Below, one piece after another: positions 34,101 to 58,169 of a DNA stretch of 64,000 bases. The notes under the pieces were generated by a model. That model had not been told where the DNA came from. It saw only the letters and a program-made list of their open reading frames with translations, and ran no database searches. The stretch covers positions 6,868,840 to 6,932,839 of the forward strand of contig NC_087181.1 of NCBI RefSeq assembly GCF_035594125.1, given 5' to 3'. A program made the position numbers and the translations under genes. Source of the stretch: Scylla paramamosain (taxonomy: Eukaryota > Arthropoda > Malacostraca > Decapoda > Portunidae). Numbering within the stretch: the stretch's first letter is position 1; every line of letters begins with the position of its first letter.

Positions 34101-36050
34101 TTGTTTTCAGCCTGTTACGTACAAAAAACGCGAAAATTTATCAAAAGTGTCTCAAAAGGGGAACGGAAAAGACATTACTAGAAATATGTATTATGGGTGA
34201 TTTTGAGCTATATAAAAACAAAGAAACGCATCAATACCACACTATGGAGAAACACTATATCAAGACCAAAAAACGTGTATTTTGAGTGTATTTCAATGTT
34301 AGGTATCAAAACCCTAAAATGCAAGCAAAGGAAATTATATGGAGAAAGGAAACGAGATTTTCAGAAACGTGTCTTTAGAGGGTTTTTTGAGCGTTCTAGG
34401 CACCAAAATGATAAAAAGCATGGTAAAAAAAAACAATATTACTAAAAACATCTCTTTTTAGTGATTTTGAACTAGATATGTACCAAAACGCTGAAAACTA
34501 TGTTAAAATCTCTTCGTGGAAAAACAGCATAGCTTTACCAAAAACGTGTATATCTAGTGTTTTTAGCTATTTACGTAGAAAAATGCATGGAAAACTACTG
34601 ATAAGGGGAAACGAAATGAAATTATAAGAAAAATTAATTTTGTATGTTGTTATACGTACAAATAGCACTGGAAAACTATACTGGAAAACAAAACATTATC
34701 AAAAACGTTTCTTTTTAGTGTTTTTGATGTACTTACCTACCAAAACGGATGCAAAAACCCTCTTAATTGAGACACAGAGTAACTTTACCAAAAACGAGTA
34801 TTTTGAGTGTTTATGAGCCTGTTACGTACACAAACGCTAAAATAAATGCAAAGTACGCTATATGAGAAAATGAAACAATATTACGAGAAACGTGTATAAG
34901 GACTCTTTTTGAGCTTCTTATAGGTACCAAAAAGCGATATCGTGTTGAATAACGCTCTATGTGGAGAATCAGAACAACATTAAGAAAGTTATTTTTTACA
35001 TTGATAGTTACCAAACTGATAAAATACATGGAAAGCGTTCTATATAGGGAAACGAAGCGACAGTATCAGAAACGCTTACTTTTATTTATTTATTTATTTT
35101 CAGCGTTTTAGGGACCAAAACAATAAAAATGCTTGGAAGTACCCTATTTTGGACTACAAAACAACATCATCAAAAGGATGTCATTTTTGTGTTTTTGATC
35201 TTCTTACGTAGCAAAACGTTTAAAACTCATGAAAAAACTCTCGTTATGGAGAAATAGAATAACATTATCAAAAATGTGTGTTATGAGTATTTCTGAGCTT
35301 GTTAGTTAAAAAAAAACCCTGCAAAATGCATGCAATGTACCCTATATGGTGAAGCATAACAATATTACCACATGCACATGTGTTATGAATGTTATTAAAC
35401 CTTCGCTAACAAAATGCTCAATAGCACTCCTTATATAGAAAAAGAACATTATTACAAACAAGTGTTATGAATGTTAGTAACACTGGTATGTACGAAAACG
35501 CGAAAATTCATGCAAAGTATCTTATATGGAATAGCGAGAGGACTTTACGAAAAAAATTGTATTATGAGTGCTTTTGAGTTTTTTTTTTAGGTTCCAAAAC
35601 CTAAATAGCATTATATGTGAAAAAACGGAATATTACCAAAAGCGCTTATTTGTGATTTTTTTTTTATGCATTGTTAGGTACCAAATTTCCAAAATATATG
35701 TAAAGCAGTCTTTATGGTGAAAATAAATAAGATTTCCAGAAACATCTCTCTGGGGGTGTTTATGAGCATGTTATGCACCAAAACGCTAAAATTCATGGAA
35801 ATCCCCCTGAATGGGAATACCCAACAACACAAAAAAATGATAATTTAAGTGTTTTTTGCTTCTTACATACAAAAATGCTAAAAGGCATGGAAAACTCACT
35901 TTATGGGGAAAGAACAGGATTACCAAGAGAAGTATTTTGAGTATTCTTCTTAGCTTGTTACGTATAAAAAACGATAAAATGCATGGAAAGAACCCTATTT
36001 GAAGCAATGAAAGAACATTATTAGAAATAAGTATTATGAGTGCTTTGGAT

Positions 36051-39000
36051 CGTGTTAGATACTACTGTATTGTTTTCCTATATAGGAAGCATTACAAGCA
36101 TTTTTGCGTTTTGGTACCTAACAATGTAAAAAAAACTCAAAATAGACGTTTTAAGTTACGTTGTTCTGTTTCTTCATATAGAATGTTATTGATATGTTTT
36201 AGTGTTCTCATAATCAAGAAGCTTAAAATATTCGTAATACACGTTTCTCGTAATGTAGTTTGAATATTGGGTGTTTACTTGATTTTGGTACTGTTTTTCT
36301 CGTTCTCCATAAAATGTGTTTTCCATGCATTTTAGTGTTTTGGTGGCTTGGTGTTTTTTTTTTTTTTTTTTTTTAGTGTTTTGGTGTTCCATGCATTTTA
36401 GTGTTTAAGTAGCTCAAAATACTCAAGACACGTTTTTTTTTTTGTAATGTTTCCTTTTCCCATATAGAATGATTTCCATTATTTTTAGCGTTTTAATGCC
36501 TAACACACTCATAGACTCTAAAAAGACACGTTACTGGAAATGCCTTTTCATTTCCCCATATATGGTTCTTTGCATGGATTTTGGCTTAATATCACATAAA
36601 AATGTGAATATATTAAAAACAGTTTTGGCATTGTTGTTCTGTTTTATCATTTAGATTTTTATTCATGTATTTAAGAGTTTTGGTTCCTAAAGAAAAAAAA
36701 AACACTCATAATACACGTTTCTTATAATGTCTTTTCATTTTCCGAAATTGGATAATTTGCATCCACTGTTGCGTTTCTGTATGTAACAAGCTGAAAAATA
36801 TTCAGAATACTTGTATTTGATAATGCTATTCTGTTTCTCCATACAGAGTGACATTAAGCGCGTTTTACGCATTTTTATACGTAAGAAGCTCAAAAACACT
36901 TATAATACATGACTCTTATAATGTTTTTTTTTTTGTTTCACCATATAGGGTACTTTGCACTGAGTTTTACGTTTTTCTACATAAAAAGCTCAAAACCACT
37001 CAAATTACTTTTTAGATTAGGTTAGCTTTTAGGTGTAGAATTTTCATAAATCCTTAAAAGACACGTATTTCTTAATGTTGTTTTGTATTCCCTTTTAGAG
37101 TGAATTCTATTTTTTTTTCTAGCGTTTTAGTGTATAATACACTAAAAACGCTGAAAAGACACGTTTCTGGCAACATCCTATTTTGGCTTTTTCGTACCTA
37201 ATAATGTATAAAAAGATAAATAAATAAAAATACACGTGTTTGGTAATATTGTTCTGTTTCTCGATATAGAGTGCAATTCTTACGCTTAAAAGTTTGTTGC
37301 CTGAGAAGCTCAAAAGCTGTCACGTTTCAGGTAGTCTTTTCCTTTCCAGATATAGAGTACTTTACATGCATTTTTGCATTTTTCTACGAATTAAGCTCAA
37401 AAACACACAAAACATACATTCTGGGTAAAGTTATTCTCTTTGCCTATACAGGGATTTTTTTTTCCATGCGATTCATTGTTTTAATACGTACTTAGCTCAA
37501 AAAACCTGAAAAGGCACGTTTTTGGTATTGTTTTGTTTTCCCATATATTAGGCTTTCCATGTTTTTTTTTTTATCGTTTTGGTGCCTAGCACTTTCATAA
37601 AATACTCAAAAGACAGGTTTTTAAAAATTTCGTTTCCTTTCCCCATACAGAGTGCTATGGATGCATTTTGGCTTTTGTATCTAACAATGTAAAAAACTCT
37701 CAAAATACACGTTTATCGTAATATTGTTCTATTTCACCATGTAAAGTTCTATTTATACGTTTTCGCGTTTTCAAACCCAAGGAGATCAAAACACTCATTA
37801 TATACGATTCCCATAATGTTCTTTCTTTTCCCTTACACAGTACTTTCCATGCGTTTTGGCGTTTCTATTCGTAAGAAGCTCAAAAAAAAAAAAACTATGA
37901 ATATTTGTTTTTGGTAATGTTATAATTTTCTCCTTAGAGGAAGTTTTACATGTGTTTTAGCGTTTTTGTTCGTAAGTAGAACAAAAACAGTGAAAAAGAT
38001 GCGTATTTTTTGTAGTTATTTTGTTTTCTCATATAGGGTGTTTTCCATGTTGTTTTTTTTTCGATTTTGGTGCCTAACGCACTCGTGAGCACTCAATTAT
38101 GTTATGGGTAAAGTTTCCCCATAAAGGATATTTTGCCCGCGTTTTATTGTTTTGGTACGTACTCGTAAGAAGCTGAAAAATACTCAAAAGTCACGTTTAT
38201 TTTAATGTTTTCTTTTTCCCAAATAGTGTTTTATATACTATTCTACGTTTTGTTGCCTAATACGCTCAAAAACACCCAAATGACACGTTTCCGGTAAAGT
38301 CCTTTCGTTACCCCAAATAGGGTGTTTTGGAAGCATTTTGGAGTTTTGGTAAATACCAAGCAAGAAACAACTCGAAACACATGTTTTTGGTCATGTTGTT
38401 CTGATTCTCCATAAAGGGTGTTTTCCATGCGTTTTAGCGTTTTGGTACGTAAGAAGCTAAAAAGGAAAAAAAAAAAGCACTGATAAGACACGTTTTTGGC
38501 AATGTTCTCTTCTTTTCCCATATCGGGTGCTTTGCATGCACTTTGGAATTTGTGGTACCTAACAAGATCAAAAACATTCATGATACACGTATTTGATAAT
38601 CTTTTTTTTTTCATAGAGTTCTTTGCATGTATTTCGTCGTTTTGGTACGCAATATGGGGGAAAACTCATAATAAATGTTTTTGGTATTGTTATTCGGTTT
38701 CCCCATATAGACTGACATTCACAAGTTTTAGCCTTTTGGCACATAAGAAGCTGAATAAAGCTTCTAGCGTTCTAGCGTTTTGCTACATAAGCTGTAAAAT
38801 AATCATAAAACACTTTTGTGTTAATATCGTTTCGCTTCCCAATATCAGTTAATTTGCATGCATTTTGGCGTTGTGTTACCTAACAAGCTCAAAACTTTCA
38901 AAACTTCCGTTTTTAGTAATGTAATTCTTTTTCCTCATACAGGGTATTTTGCACGTGTTTTAACTCTTTGGTACGTAAGAGGCTCAAAAAGCCTCTTACG

Positions 39001-40645
39001 TACCAAAAAGTTAAAACGCGTGCAAAATACCTCAAAAGACACTTAAAAGACACTTTTATAATAATGCCCTTTAGCGTTTTGGTACCTAACAACCTCAAAA
39101 ATACTCAATACACATTTTTGGTAATGTTGCTTTGTTTCTTCATATAGGGTGCTTTGTATGCATTTTTGCATTTTGGTACCTAATATGAGGAAAAACACTC
39201 ATAATAAAAGTTTTGATAATGTTCTATTTCTCTATATAGAGTGCTATTCACGTGTTTAAGCGTGTTGGTACATAAAAAGCTGAAAAAACACTCATAATAG
39301 AAGTTTCTGTTAATATCGTTTTGTTTCCCAATGTCCGGTGATTTTCATGCATTTTGTTGTTTTGTTACCTAGCATGCTCTAAAAAATCTCAAAGTACACT
39401 TTTTTGCTAATGTTTTTCTGTTTCTGTATGAAGAGTGTTTTGTATGCGTTTCAGTGTTTTGGTAAGTAAGAAGCTGAGAGATACTCAAAACACAATTTTT
39501 TTGTAATGTTTGCTTTTCCCATACAGGATGCTCTGCATGCACTTTAGCATTTTGATACCTAATAAGCTCAAAATTATTGTTAATACACAATTTTGGTAAT
39601 GTTGTTCTTCATATAGGGTGCTTTGCATGAACTTTACCGTTTTGGTACCTTACAAACTCAAAAATATTCATAATACACGTTATTGGTGATATTGTTCTGT
39701 TTTTCCATATATTGTGCTATTCACGTATTTTAGCATTTTCTTACCTATGAAGTTCAAAAACACTTATAATACATATTTACGTAATATCGTTTCGTTTCTC
39801 AGTATGTATTGCATGTATTTTGGCGTTCTCGTACCTAACAGGCTCAAAACTTTCAATACACCCGTTTTTTGTAATGCTGTTCTGTTTCATCATAAATGGT
39901 GTTATTCATGCGTTTTAGAACGTTTGGTACGTAAGAAACTCAAAAAAGTTTCAAAAGACACATTTTTAATAATGTTCTTTTCTTTTCCCAAATGCATTGT
40001 TCTCCAAGGATTTAATCTAATATGCTCAAAACTCCCAAATGACACGTTTCTGTTAAAGTCATTCCGTTACCCGATTGAGGGTGTTTTGCATGCTTATTGG
40101 TGTTTTGTTACCTAAGGAGCTTAGAAACTCTAAAAATGCATGTTTTTGGCAATGTTCTTTTCTCCATAAAGGTTATTTTCCATGCGTTTTAGCGTTTTGT
40201 TACGTAAGGAGCTAAAAACAAATTATTCAAAATTGACTTTTTTAATAAAGTTGTTTTCTTCCGATATAGGGTACTTTGCATGCAGTTTGGCGATTTAATA
40301 CCTTTGAAGGCAACCCCCCGAAAAAAAAAACTTTTATGGTAATGTTGTATTCTTTTCCCATAGAAGGTGTCTTGCATTTACTTTGGGATTTTGGTACCTA
40401 ACAAGTAAAAAGAAAAAAAAAAGTACCTTTACCATTTTGGTGTTTTGGTCCCTAAGAAGCTCAAAACACTTAAAATCCACGTTTTTGGCAATATTGTTAT
40501 GTATCTCAATATACAGTGGACGCGTTTTAGCATTTTGGTACGTAAGAAGCTAAAAAAAAAAAACACCCAAATGACAAGTTTCTGGTAATGTCGTTCCGTT
40601 ACCCGATAGACGGTGTTTTACATCCATTTTCGCATTTTAATATCT
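36051..40645 (+). repeat. Satellite array, forward (mirror of 15118-19730)
   Basis: In the right arm this block is forward because its left-arm partner is reverse. It carries the hairpin copy at 38943-39031. Satellite only; no gene is seen. Confidence 0.85.
38943..39031. repeat. 41-bp-stem hairpin, right arm, loop flipped
   Basis: Stem pieces 38943-38983 and 38991-39031 pair with two mismatches (GCACGTG for GCACGCG, and AACTCTTT for AACTTTTT in the first strand). The loop at 38984-38990 reads TCAAAAA on the plus strand. Because this arm is the reverse complement of the left arm, the loop should read TTTTTGA. The loop is therefore inverted relative to its arm. Confidence 0.92.
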
Positions 40646-41395
40646 TTAATACATTGAGCTTGTTAGGTACCAAGATGCAAAAATCTATGCAAATCACATG
40701 ATATTTGGAAATTAAAGGATATTAACGAAAACGTGTATTATGAGCTTTTTTCAGCTTCTTATGTACCAAAAGGCTAAAACTTGTGAATACCAGTCTGCAT
40801 TGAGAAACGGAACAACATTATTAAAAATGTGTATTATGAGTGTTTATCCCCATGTTAGATACCAAATCGGCAAAACGCATATAAATCATATATGAAGAAA
40901 CAGAATGACATTACTAAAAACGTGTGTTTTAAATGTTTTCATCTTGTTATATGGCAAAACCAAAAAAATGCAGACAGACCACCCTGTTTGGGATAACGGA
41001 ACAACATTACCACAAACTTGTCATTTGGGTGTTTTTCAGTATATTAGTAATCAAAGCGCTAGAAAGTATGGAAAACACTCCATATGGGAGAACAAAACCT
41101 TACCCAACTTTGGGAAACGAAAAGATATTAGCAGAAAAGTGTATTATTAATGTTTTTTTTTTCAGCTTCTTTTTTTTACCAAAATCCTAAAATACATGAA
41201 CAGCAGTCAATATCGAGAAACAAAACATTACCAAAACATATATTATGAAATTTTTTTCTGGTAATGTCGTTCTGTTACCCCATAGACGGTGTTTTGCATC
41301 CATTTTCGCATTTTAATACCTAAAAATCTGAAAAAAACACTCAATATACACGTTTTTTTTTGGGGCATAATTGGTGTTTTACATGAGTTTTAGTA
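40646..41395. repeat. Satellite with two close orientation switches (mirror of 14375-15117)
   Basis: 40646-41249 is reverse and 41250-41395 is forward. The same direct-repeat flanks (ATCCATTTTCGCATTTTAAT) are at about 40622 and 41299. Both switches are shared with the left arm. Confidence 0.75.
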
Positions 41396-42338
41396 TTTTT
41401 TTCTTTTTTATGTAGGAAAGACACTGGCCAAGGGCAACAAGAATCTAATAAAAAAAAAAAATGCCCACTGAAATGCCAGTTCCATAAAAGGGTCAAAGCA
41501 GTGGTCAAAAATTGATGAATAAGTGTCTTGAAACCTCCTTCTTGAAGGAATTCAAGTCATAGGTAGGTGGAAATACAAAAGCAGGCAGGGAGTTCCAGAG
41601 TTTACCAGAGAAAGGGATGACTGATTGGGAATACTGGTTAACTCTTGCGTTAGAGAGGTGGACAGAATAGGGGTGAGAGAAAGAAGAAAGTCTTGTGCAG
41701 CGAGGCCGCGGAAGGAGGGGAGGCATGCAGTTAGCAAGATCGGAAGAGCAGTTAGCATGAAAATAGCGGTAGAAGACAGCTAGCTATGCAACATTGCGGT
41801 GGTGAGAGAGAGGCTGAAGACAGTCAGTTAGAGGAGAGGAGTTGATGAGACGAAAAAAAAGCTTTTTGATTCCACCCTGTCTAGAAGAGCAGTATGAGTG
41901 GAGCCCCCCCAGACATGTGAAGCATACTCCATACATGGACGGATAAGGCCCTTGTACAGAGTTAGCAGCTGGGGGGGGGGGAGAAAAGCTGGCGGAGACG
42001 TTTCAGAACATCTAACTTCATAGAAGATGTTTTTAGCTAGAGATGAGATGTGAAGTTTCCAGTTCAGATTATAAGTAAAGGACAGACCGAGGATGTTCAG
42101 TGTAGAAGAGGGGGACAGTTGAGTGTCATTGAAGAAGAGGGGGATAGTTGTCTGGAAGGTTGTGTCGAGTTGATAGATGGAGGAATTGAGTTTTTGAGGC
42201 ATTGAACAATACCAAGTTTGCTCTGCCCCAATCAGAAATTTTAGAAAGATCAGAAGTCAAGCATTCTGTGGCTTCCCTGCGTGATATGTTTTCCTCCTGA
42301 AGGGTTGGACGTCTATGAAAAGACGTGGAAAAGTGCAG
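41396..42338 (-). mobile_element. 5'-truncated jockey-like retrotransposon, copy 3 (mirror of copy 2)
   Basis: Reverse complement of 13438-14374 with identical truncation point and tail. Arm-specific changes include a G-run of 11 (8 in the left-arm copy) and an extra T near 42030. Confidence 0.92.
41504..42338 (-). pseudogene. RT C-terminal fragment, frameshifted (right arm)
   Basis: Same broken RT tail as at 13438-14266, with the shared frameshifts near the NLPDNYP and VESKSFF regions. The local peptide between SLAK and QLLTLYK differs from the left copy because of the extra T and longer G-run, which shift the frame out and back. Not functional. Confidence 0.8.
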
Positions 42339-52828
<10,490 letters not shown>

Positions 52829-53333
52829 CCATTTAGGCGTTTTGGTTTCTAAAAAGCTGGAAAACGCTTAAATCATACGTTTTTGGTAATGTCTCCCGAT
52901 AAAGGCTATTGTGCACGCGTTTTAGCATTTTGGAACGTAAGAAGCTCAAAAACACTCAAAAGACACCATTTTGATAATGTTGTTTTGATCTTTATATAGA
53001 GTGTCTTCCATGCTCTTTAGAGTTTTGGTGCCTAACGCTGAAAAGCCCCGAAATAACATTTTTTTTCTGGGAATGTCGTCTCTTTACCCTATAGAGGGTG
53101 AAATGGATGAATTTTTGCGTACTGGTACGTAATAAGCTGAAAAAACATTCAAAATACACGTTTTTGGCAATATTATTCTGTTTCTCCATGAAGTTTCTTT
53201 TCTATGCATTATAGTGTTTTGGTACGTAAAAAGCTGAAAACACTCAAAAGACACGTTTTTGTTTGTTCCTCCAGTATAGCTTACTTTGCATGCACTTTCG
53301 CGTTTTCGAAAACACTACTAATACAGGTTTTTG
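52829..53333 (+). repeat. ~0.5-kb inverted block of satellite
   Basis: Orientation changes to forward after GATTAGCAC (ATCCATTTAGGCGTTTTGGT) and back to reverse after ACAGGTTTTTG (TACCCTAAATGAGGAAAGG). About five monomers. There is no retrotransposon at either switch. Confidence 0.8.
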
Positions 53334-56300
53334 TACCCTAAATGAGGAAAGGAAACGCGATATCCAGAAAAGTGCCTTTTGAATGTTTATTGGCGTGCTA
53401 GGCACCAAAACGCTAAAAAGCATGGAAAGCACCCTATAAAGGAAAATAAAACAACTTAAACAAAAACGTCTGTTTTCAGTGTTTTTGAGTTTCTTACCTA
53501 CCGAAACGCTAAATCGCATGAAAAAAAAAAAAAAAAACATGGAGAAATAATATTATCAAAAACAAATATTTCGAGTGTTTTTGAGTTAGTTAAGTAGAAA
53601 AACCCCAAAATGCATATATAGTATCTTAAATGGGAAAATGAAAAGACGTTACTAAAATATGTACTATTGGTGTTTTTTTTTTTTTAACTTATTAGGTGCG
53701 AAGTCGCTAAAATGCATGAATAACACTCTATATGAAATAACATTACCAAAAAGGTATATTTTCAGTGTTTTCACATTGTTATGAACGAAAACGCTATAAT
53801 GCATGTAAAGCCCCCTATTTGGGGAAAGGAAACGAGATTTCAGAAACGTGTCTAAAATGTGTTCTTCAGCGTGTTAAGCACAAAAATGCTAAAAAGCATA
53901 CAAATCACCTGATATGGGAATACAAAACAACATTAAGAAAACGTTTCTTTTGAGTACCAAAACGATAAAAAAAAAAAAAAAAACAGAAAACATCCTTTAT
54001 GGAGAAACAGAATAACATTACCAAAAACAAGTATTTTTAATGTTTTATAAGATTGTTACGTAAAAAAACGCCTAAATGAATCGAAAATACCCTATATGGG
54101 AAAAATCAAAAGACATTACGAGAAACGTGTATTATGAGTGTTTTTGACCTTCTTAGTATCAAAAGGGTAAAACGCATGAATAACGTTCTATATGGAGAAA
54201 AAGAACAATATTGCCAAAAAAAAAAAAAACGTGCATTTTGAGTGTTATGACATTGTTAGCTACCAAAAAGCCAAAATGCATGCAAAGACCCATATATAGA
54301 TATATGAAACGACATTAAAAACGCATGAAAATACCCTATATGGAGAAACAGAATACATTTACCAAAAAACGTGTATTTTGAGTGTCTTTGAGCTTATTAT
54401 GTACAAAATCGCCTATCATCAAACAAAACACCCTGCATATGGAAATGAAAGGACATTACGAGAAACGTTTGTTATGTTTTTTTTTTTTATTACTCTCTTA
54501 AGTACCAAATCAGTAAAAGGCTTCAATAGTGCTCTGAAGAAAAAGAACAAACTTACCAAAAACGTGTATTTTTTTACATTGATAATTACCAAAATGCCAA
54601 CATGCATGTAAAGCAATCTATATGAAGAAATGAAACGAAATCACTAGAAACTTGTCTTTTGTTATTTTTTTTAGCGTGTTAGGCACCAAATCAGTAAGAA
54701 GCAACGAAATCACCCTAAAGGGGAATACAAAACTGCTAAAACGTCTCTTTAGAGTGTTTTTTTTAGATTCTTACGAACTAAAATGTCAAAATACATGCAA
54801 ACACCCTGTTAGGAACCAAAGCACCAAAAAGAGCCTATATGAGGAAATGAAAGGACATGACAAAAAACGAGTATTATGAGTTTTTTTTTTCAGCTTCTTA
54901 GGTACCAAAACGCTAAAATAAATGAGAAGCACACTGTATGGAGAAAGAGAAAAACATTACCAAAATCGTGTAATTTGAATGTTTTTTTTCACATTGTCAG
55001 GTAGCAAAACACCATAATGCTTGATCGCTATACGAGAAAATTAAACAACAATGTAAGAAATGTGTTTTTATGTGTTTTTCAGCGTGTTAGGCACGAAAAC
55101 GCTAAATAGCATGGAAAGCACTTTATATAGAAATGCAAAATAACATTACTAAAAGCATGTCTTTTAAGTGTTTTAAACTTTTTACGTTCCAAAACGCTAA
55201 AACACGTGCAACAAACACGAATAACCCTACCAAATAGAAAAACCTTATCAAAAACGTGTATTTTGAGTCTTTTTCAGTCTGTTACGTACATCAACTTAAA
55301 AATGCATGTAAAGCACCCTGTATGTGGAAACGATAGGACATTACGAGAAACGTGCATTATCAGTGTTTTGAGTCTCTTAGGTACCAAACACTAAACCACC
55401 TGAATGAAAATTGAATATATCCTATATCTCTTAATGGAGAAACAGAACATCACCAAAAATGTGGTTTTTAGTGTTTTCTTTTTTTTTTTTACCTTGTTAT
55501 GTACCAAAACGTCAAAAAACATACGAAGCATCCTATATGGGGAAATAGAAAGACATTAGGAGAAACAAGTTTTGTTAGTGTTTTTGAGCTTCCTAAATAC
55601 CGAAACGCTAAAACGCATGAATAGCACCCTATATAGAGAAAAGGAACAACATTAGCTAAAACCTTTATTTTGAGCGTTTTTCACATTATGTAGCAAAACA
55701 TCATACTGCATGCAGATCCCTATATGAAGAAGCAAAACTGTATTACAGGAAACGTGTCTTTTGAGTGTTTACTTGAGTGTTAGGAATCAAAATGCTAAAA
55801 AGCATTGAAAGCACCCTATTTGGTAATATAAAATAACATTACCAAGAAAGTATCTTTAGAGTGTTTTTGAACTTCTTACGTCCAAAATCGCTGAAACGCA
55901 TGCAAAACAACCTTTATGGAGAAACAGAATAACATTACCAAAAACTTGTATTTTGATTGTTTTTGTGCTTGTTAAGTACAAAAATGCCAAATTACACGCA
56001 AAGCATCCTACATGGAAAAAATAAAGGACATTACGAGAAAAGTGTATTATGAGAGATTTTGAGCTTTTTAGGTACCAAGACTCAAAAACACATGATTAGC
56101 ACTTTATATGGAAAAACAACCTTACCGAAAACTTTTACTTAAACTCTTCTTCATATTGTTAAGTACCAAAAGACAAAATGCATTGGAAGCCCCCTTTATC
56201 GGGAAACGAAACGACATTATCATCAACGTGCCTTTTCAGTGTTTTTCAACGTGTTAGACACCAGAACGCTAAAAAGCATGGAAAGCACTCTATAAAGGAA

Positions 56301-56389
56301 TACAAAACAACATTACTAAAAACGTGTTTTATAGGTTCTTATGTACAGAAACGCTAAAACCCATGCAAAACACCCTTTATGGAGAAGCG
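53334..56389 (-). repeat. Satellite array, reverse
   Basis: About 33 reverse monomers with strongly conserved GGACATTACGAGAAACGTG and ATTACCAAAAACGTGTATTT blocks. No gene is supported. Confidence 0.85.
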
Positions 56390-58169
56390 AAATAAATATT
56401 TCGTTGATAAATTACATTCAGGACAGTTAGGGAACATCCCTTACAGAAGAAAAAGATCGCAGAAGAATGATCCTAAATGGATGACTGAGGTTAAAACACT
56501 ACATAGGGCGAAGGAGAAGTATATATGAGATTAAAGACAGGGGAAGTGGTTTTAAGGCCATAATATAATGAATTAGAAAAGTCAGGAGTTTAACAAGGAA
56601 AGCTAAAAATAGTTATGAATTAAAGGTAGCCAGCCAAGCGATGATGGACCTCAAGGGATTTTATCAGGCATATAAGACGAAGAATAGAGAAACAATAGTT
56701 CCTTAAAGACAGCAGAATGGGACCTGATTAGTTGTTGAGAGGAGATTAGTAAAATTGTGAGCGAGTATTTTTTAATTGTCTTTGCCCAGGAAAACATGCA
56801 GGATTTGCCGAATAGTGAGAAGATATTTAGAGTAGAAGAGGATGAGAAGCTGACATATATTACCATAACTAAAAGAGATAGTGGAAAAGGAGATAGATAA
56901 GTTGAAAACTTCAAGTCACCAGGACCAGATGAAATATATTCCACAGTATTTAAGGAAAGGAAAAAGGTTTTAAGTAATCTGTTAGTTTCTGTCCTTAGGA
57001 AATCACTTTAGTCATGTGAGGTATCGGTAATTTGGAGGCAGGCGAATATAGTACCTACCTTTAAGAAAGGAGATAAAACTTTAACGTCTAACCTGTCAGC
57101 TTAACTTCTGTTGAATGTAAAATAATGGAGTCAATAATAGCGAAGAACATTTAAGAGCATTTAGACAAACATAACTTGATAACTCAGTTACAGCACGGCT
57201 TCTGGAATGGGGAGTCTTACCTGAGAAACTTGGTAAGTTTATACAGTAAGGTTTACAAGGCGGCAGATAATGGTGATAGTTATGGCATCCTATATCAGGA
57301 CTTTAGTAAAGCATTTGACAAGGTACCCCATCAGAGGCTACTGGGAAATGTTAGGACGCACGAGAGAGATGAGGTGTTGAGATTGGATAAGGTCATGGCT
57401 AAGCGTCAGGCGACAGAGTGTTGTAATAAACGGCTCTAAATCGGAGTGGGGTCAAGTAATTAGTGGGGTGACAAAGGGATTATTAGTATTAGGGCCGATG
57501 TTATTTGTAATATATGTCAATGGCTTGGATAGTGGAATTAGTAGTGTTGTTAGTAAATTTGCTGATGACACGAGAATATGTAGATTAATTAGGTCAGAAT
57601 CGCATACCATCGCCTTGCAGGCAGATTTGAATAGGTTGAACGAATGGACGGACAGATGGCAAATGCAGTTTAATGTCAACAAATGCAAAGCACTTAGCGT
57701 AAGTAGAAGAAACCCACACAGTAGTTACACAATGAACAACCAAGTTCTGGTAGGTTCAGGGTAAGTAAAAGATTTGAGATTTAAGGTTATATCTGAACTC
57801 CGTCTAAGAAAGCAATGGAAAGAGGCCAGAAACAAAGCAAATAGTGTATTATGATTCATTTTCATGAGTGCTAAAAGTAGAACTCCCGAAGTAATATTAA
57901 AGTTAAATTTGGCGCTGGTCAGATTTCATCTAGACTACGCTGTCCAATTCTGGTCACCACATCACAGGAAGGATAAAGGTGTATTAGAATCAGTACAAAG
58001 GAAAATGACTAAAAGGATACAGGGGATGAGGAGTATTCCTTACGAAGCGATATTCAAGCTGTTAAATTTACATTCTTTAAAGAGACGTAGGTTAAGAGTG
58101 GACCTAATAGAAGTCTTTTAGTGGTATATGGGTTATAATAAAGGGAATATAAGGAAAATTCTTAGAATC
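56390..58169 (+). mobile_element. Decayed CR1-like non-LTR retrotransposon, 5'-truncated, first part
   Basis: Inserted into a reverse satellite monomer (GGAGAAGCGAAATA before; ATTACCAAAAGCG after the element's end at 58991). Clearly less AT-rich than the satellite, and encodes pieces of an RT on the plus strand. It matches neither the jockey-like family nor the SINE. Assignment to CR1 or a near relative rests on the RT style and on the octamer-repeat 3' end shared with the following piece. Confidence 0.85.
56466..58121 (+). pseudogene. CR1-like reverse transcriptase, multiply disrupted
   Basis: Fragments in order: NDPKWMTEVKTLHRAKEKY (56466, then a stop); SPGPDEIYSTVF (about 56917, the K/SPGPD RT motif); QHGFWNGES and YQDFSKAFDKVPHQRLL (57176-57439, first catalytic Asp); LGPMLFVIYVNGL and KFADDT, with the catalytic DD at 57564-57569; and LDYAVQFWSPHHRKD (57864-58121). 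The usual PQGS before VLGP is altered to TKGLL. Stops and frameshifts separate the pieces, including TAG in place of a Lys codon at 58119-58121. Not functional. Confidence 0.8.

Noticed and set aside
56651..56944. 97-codon minus-strand open frame
   Set aside because: It overlaps RT coding remains on the plus strand (SPGPDEIYSTVF) and has no recognisable domain, so it is an antisense shadow.
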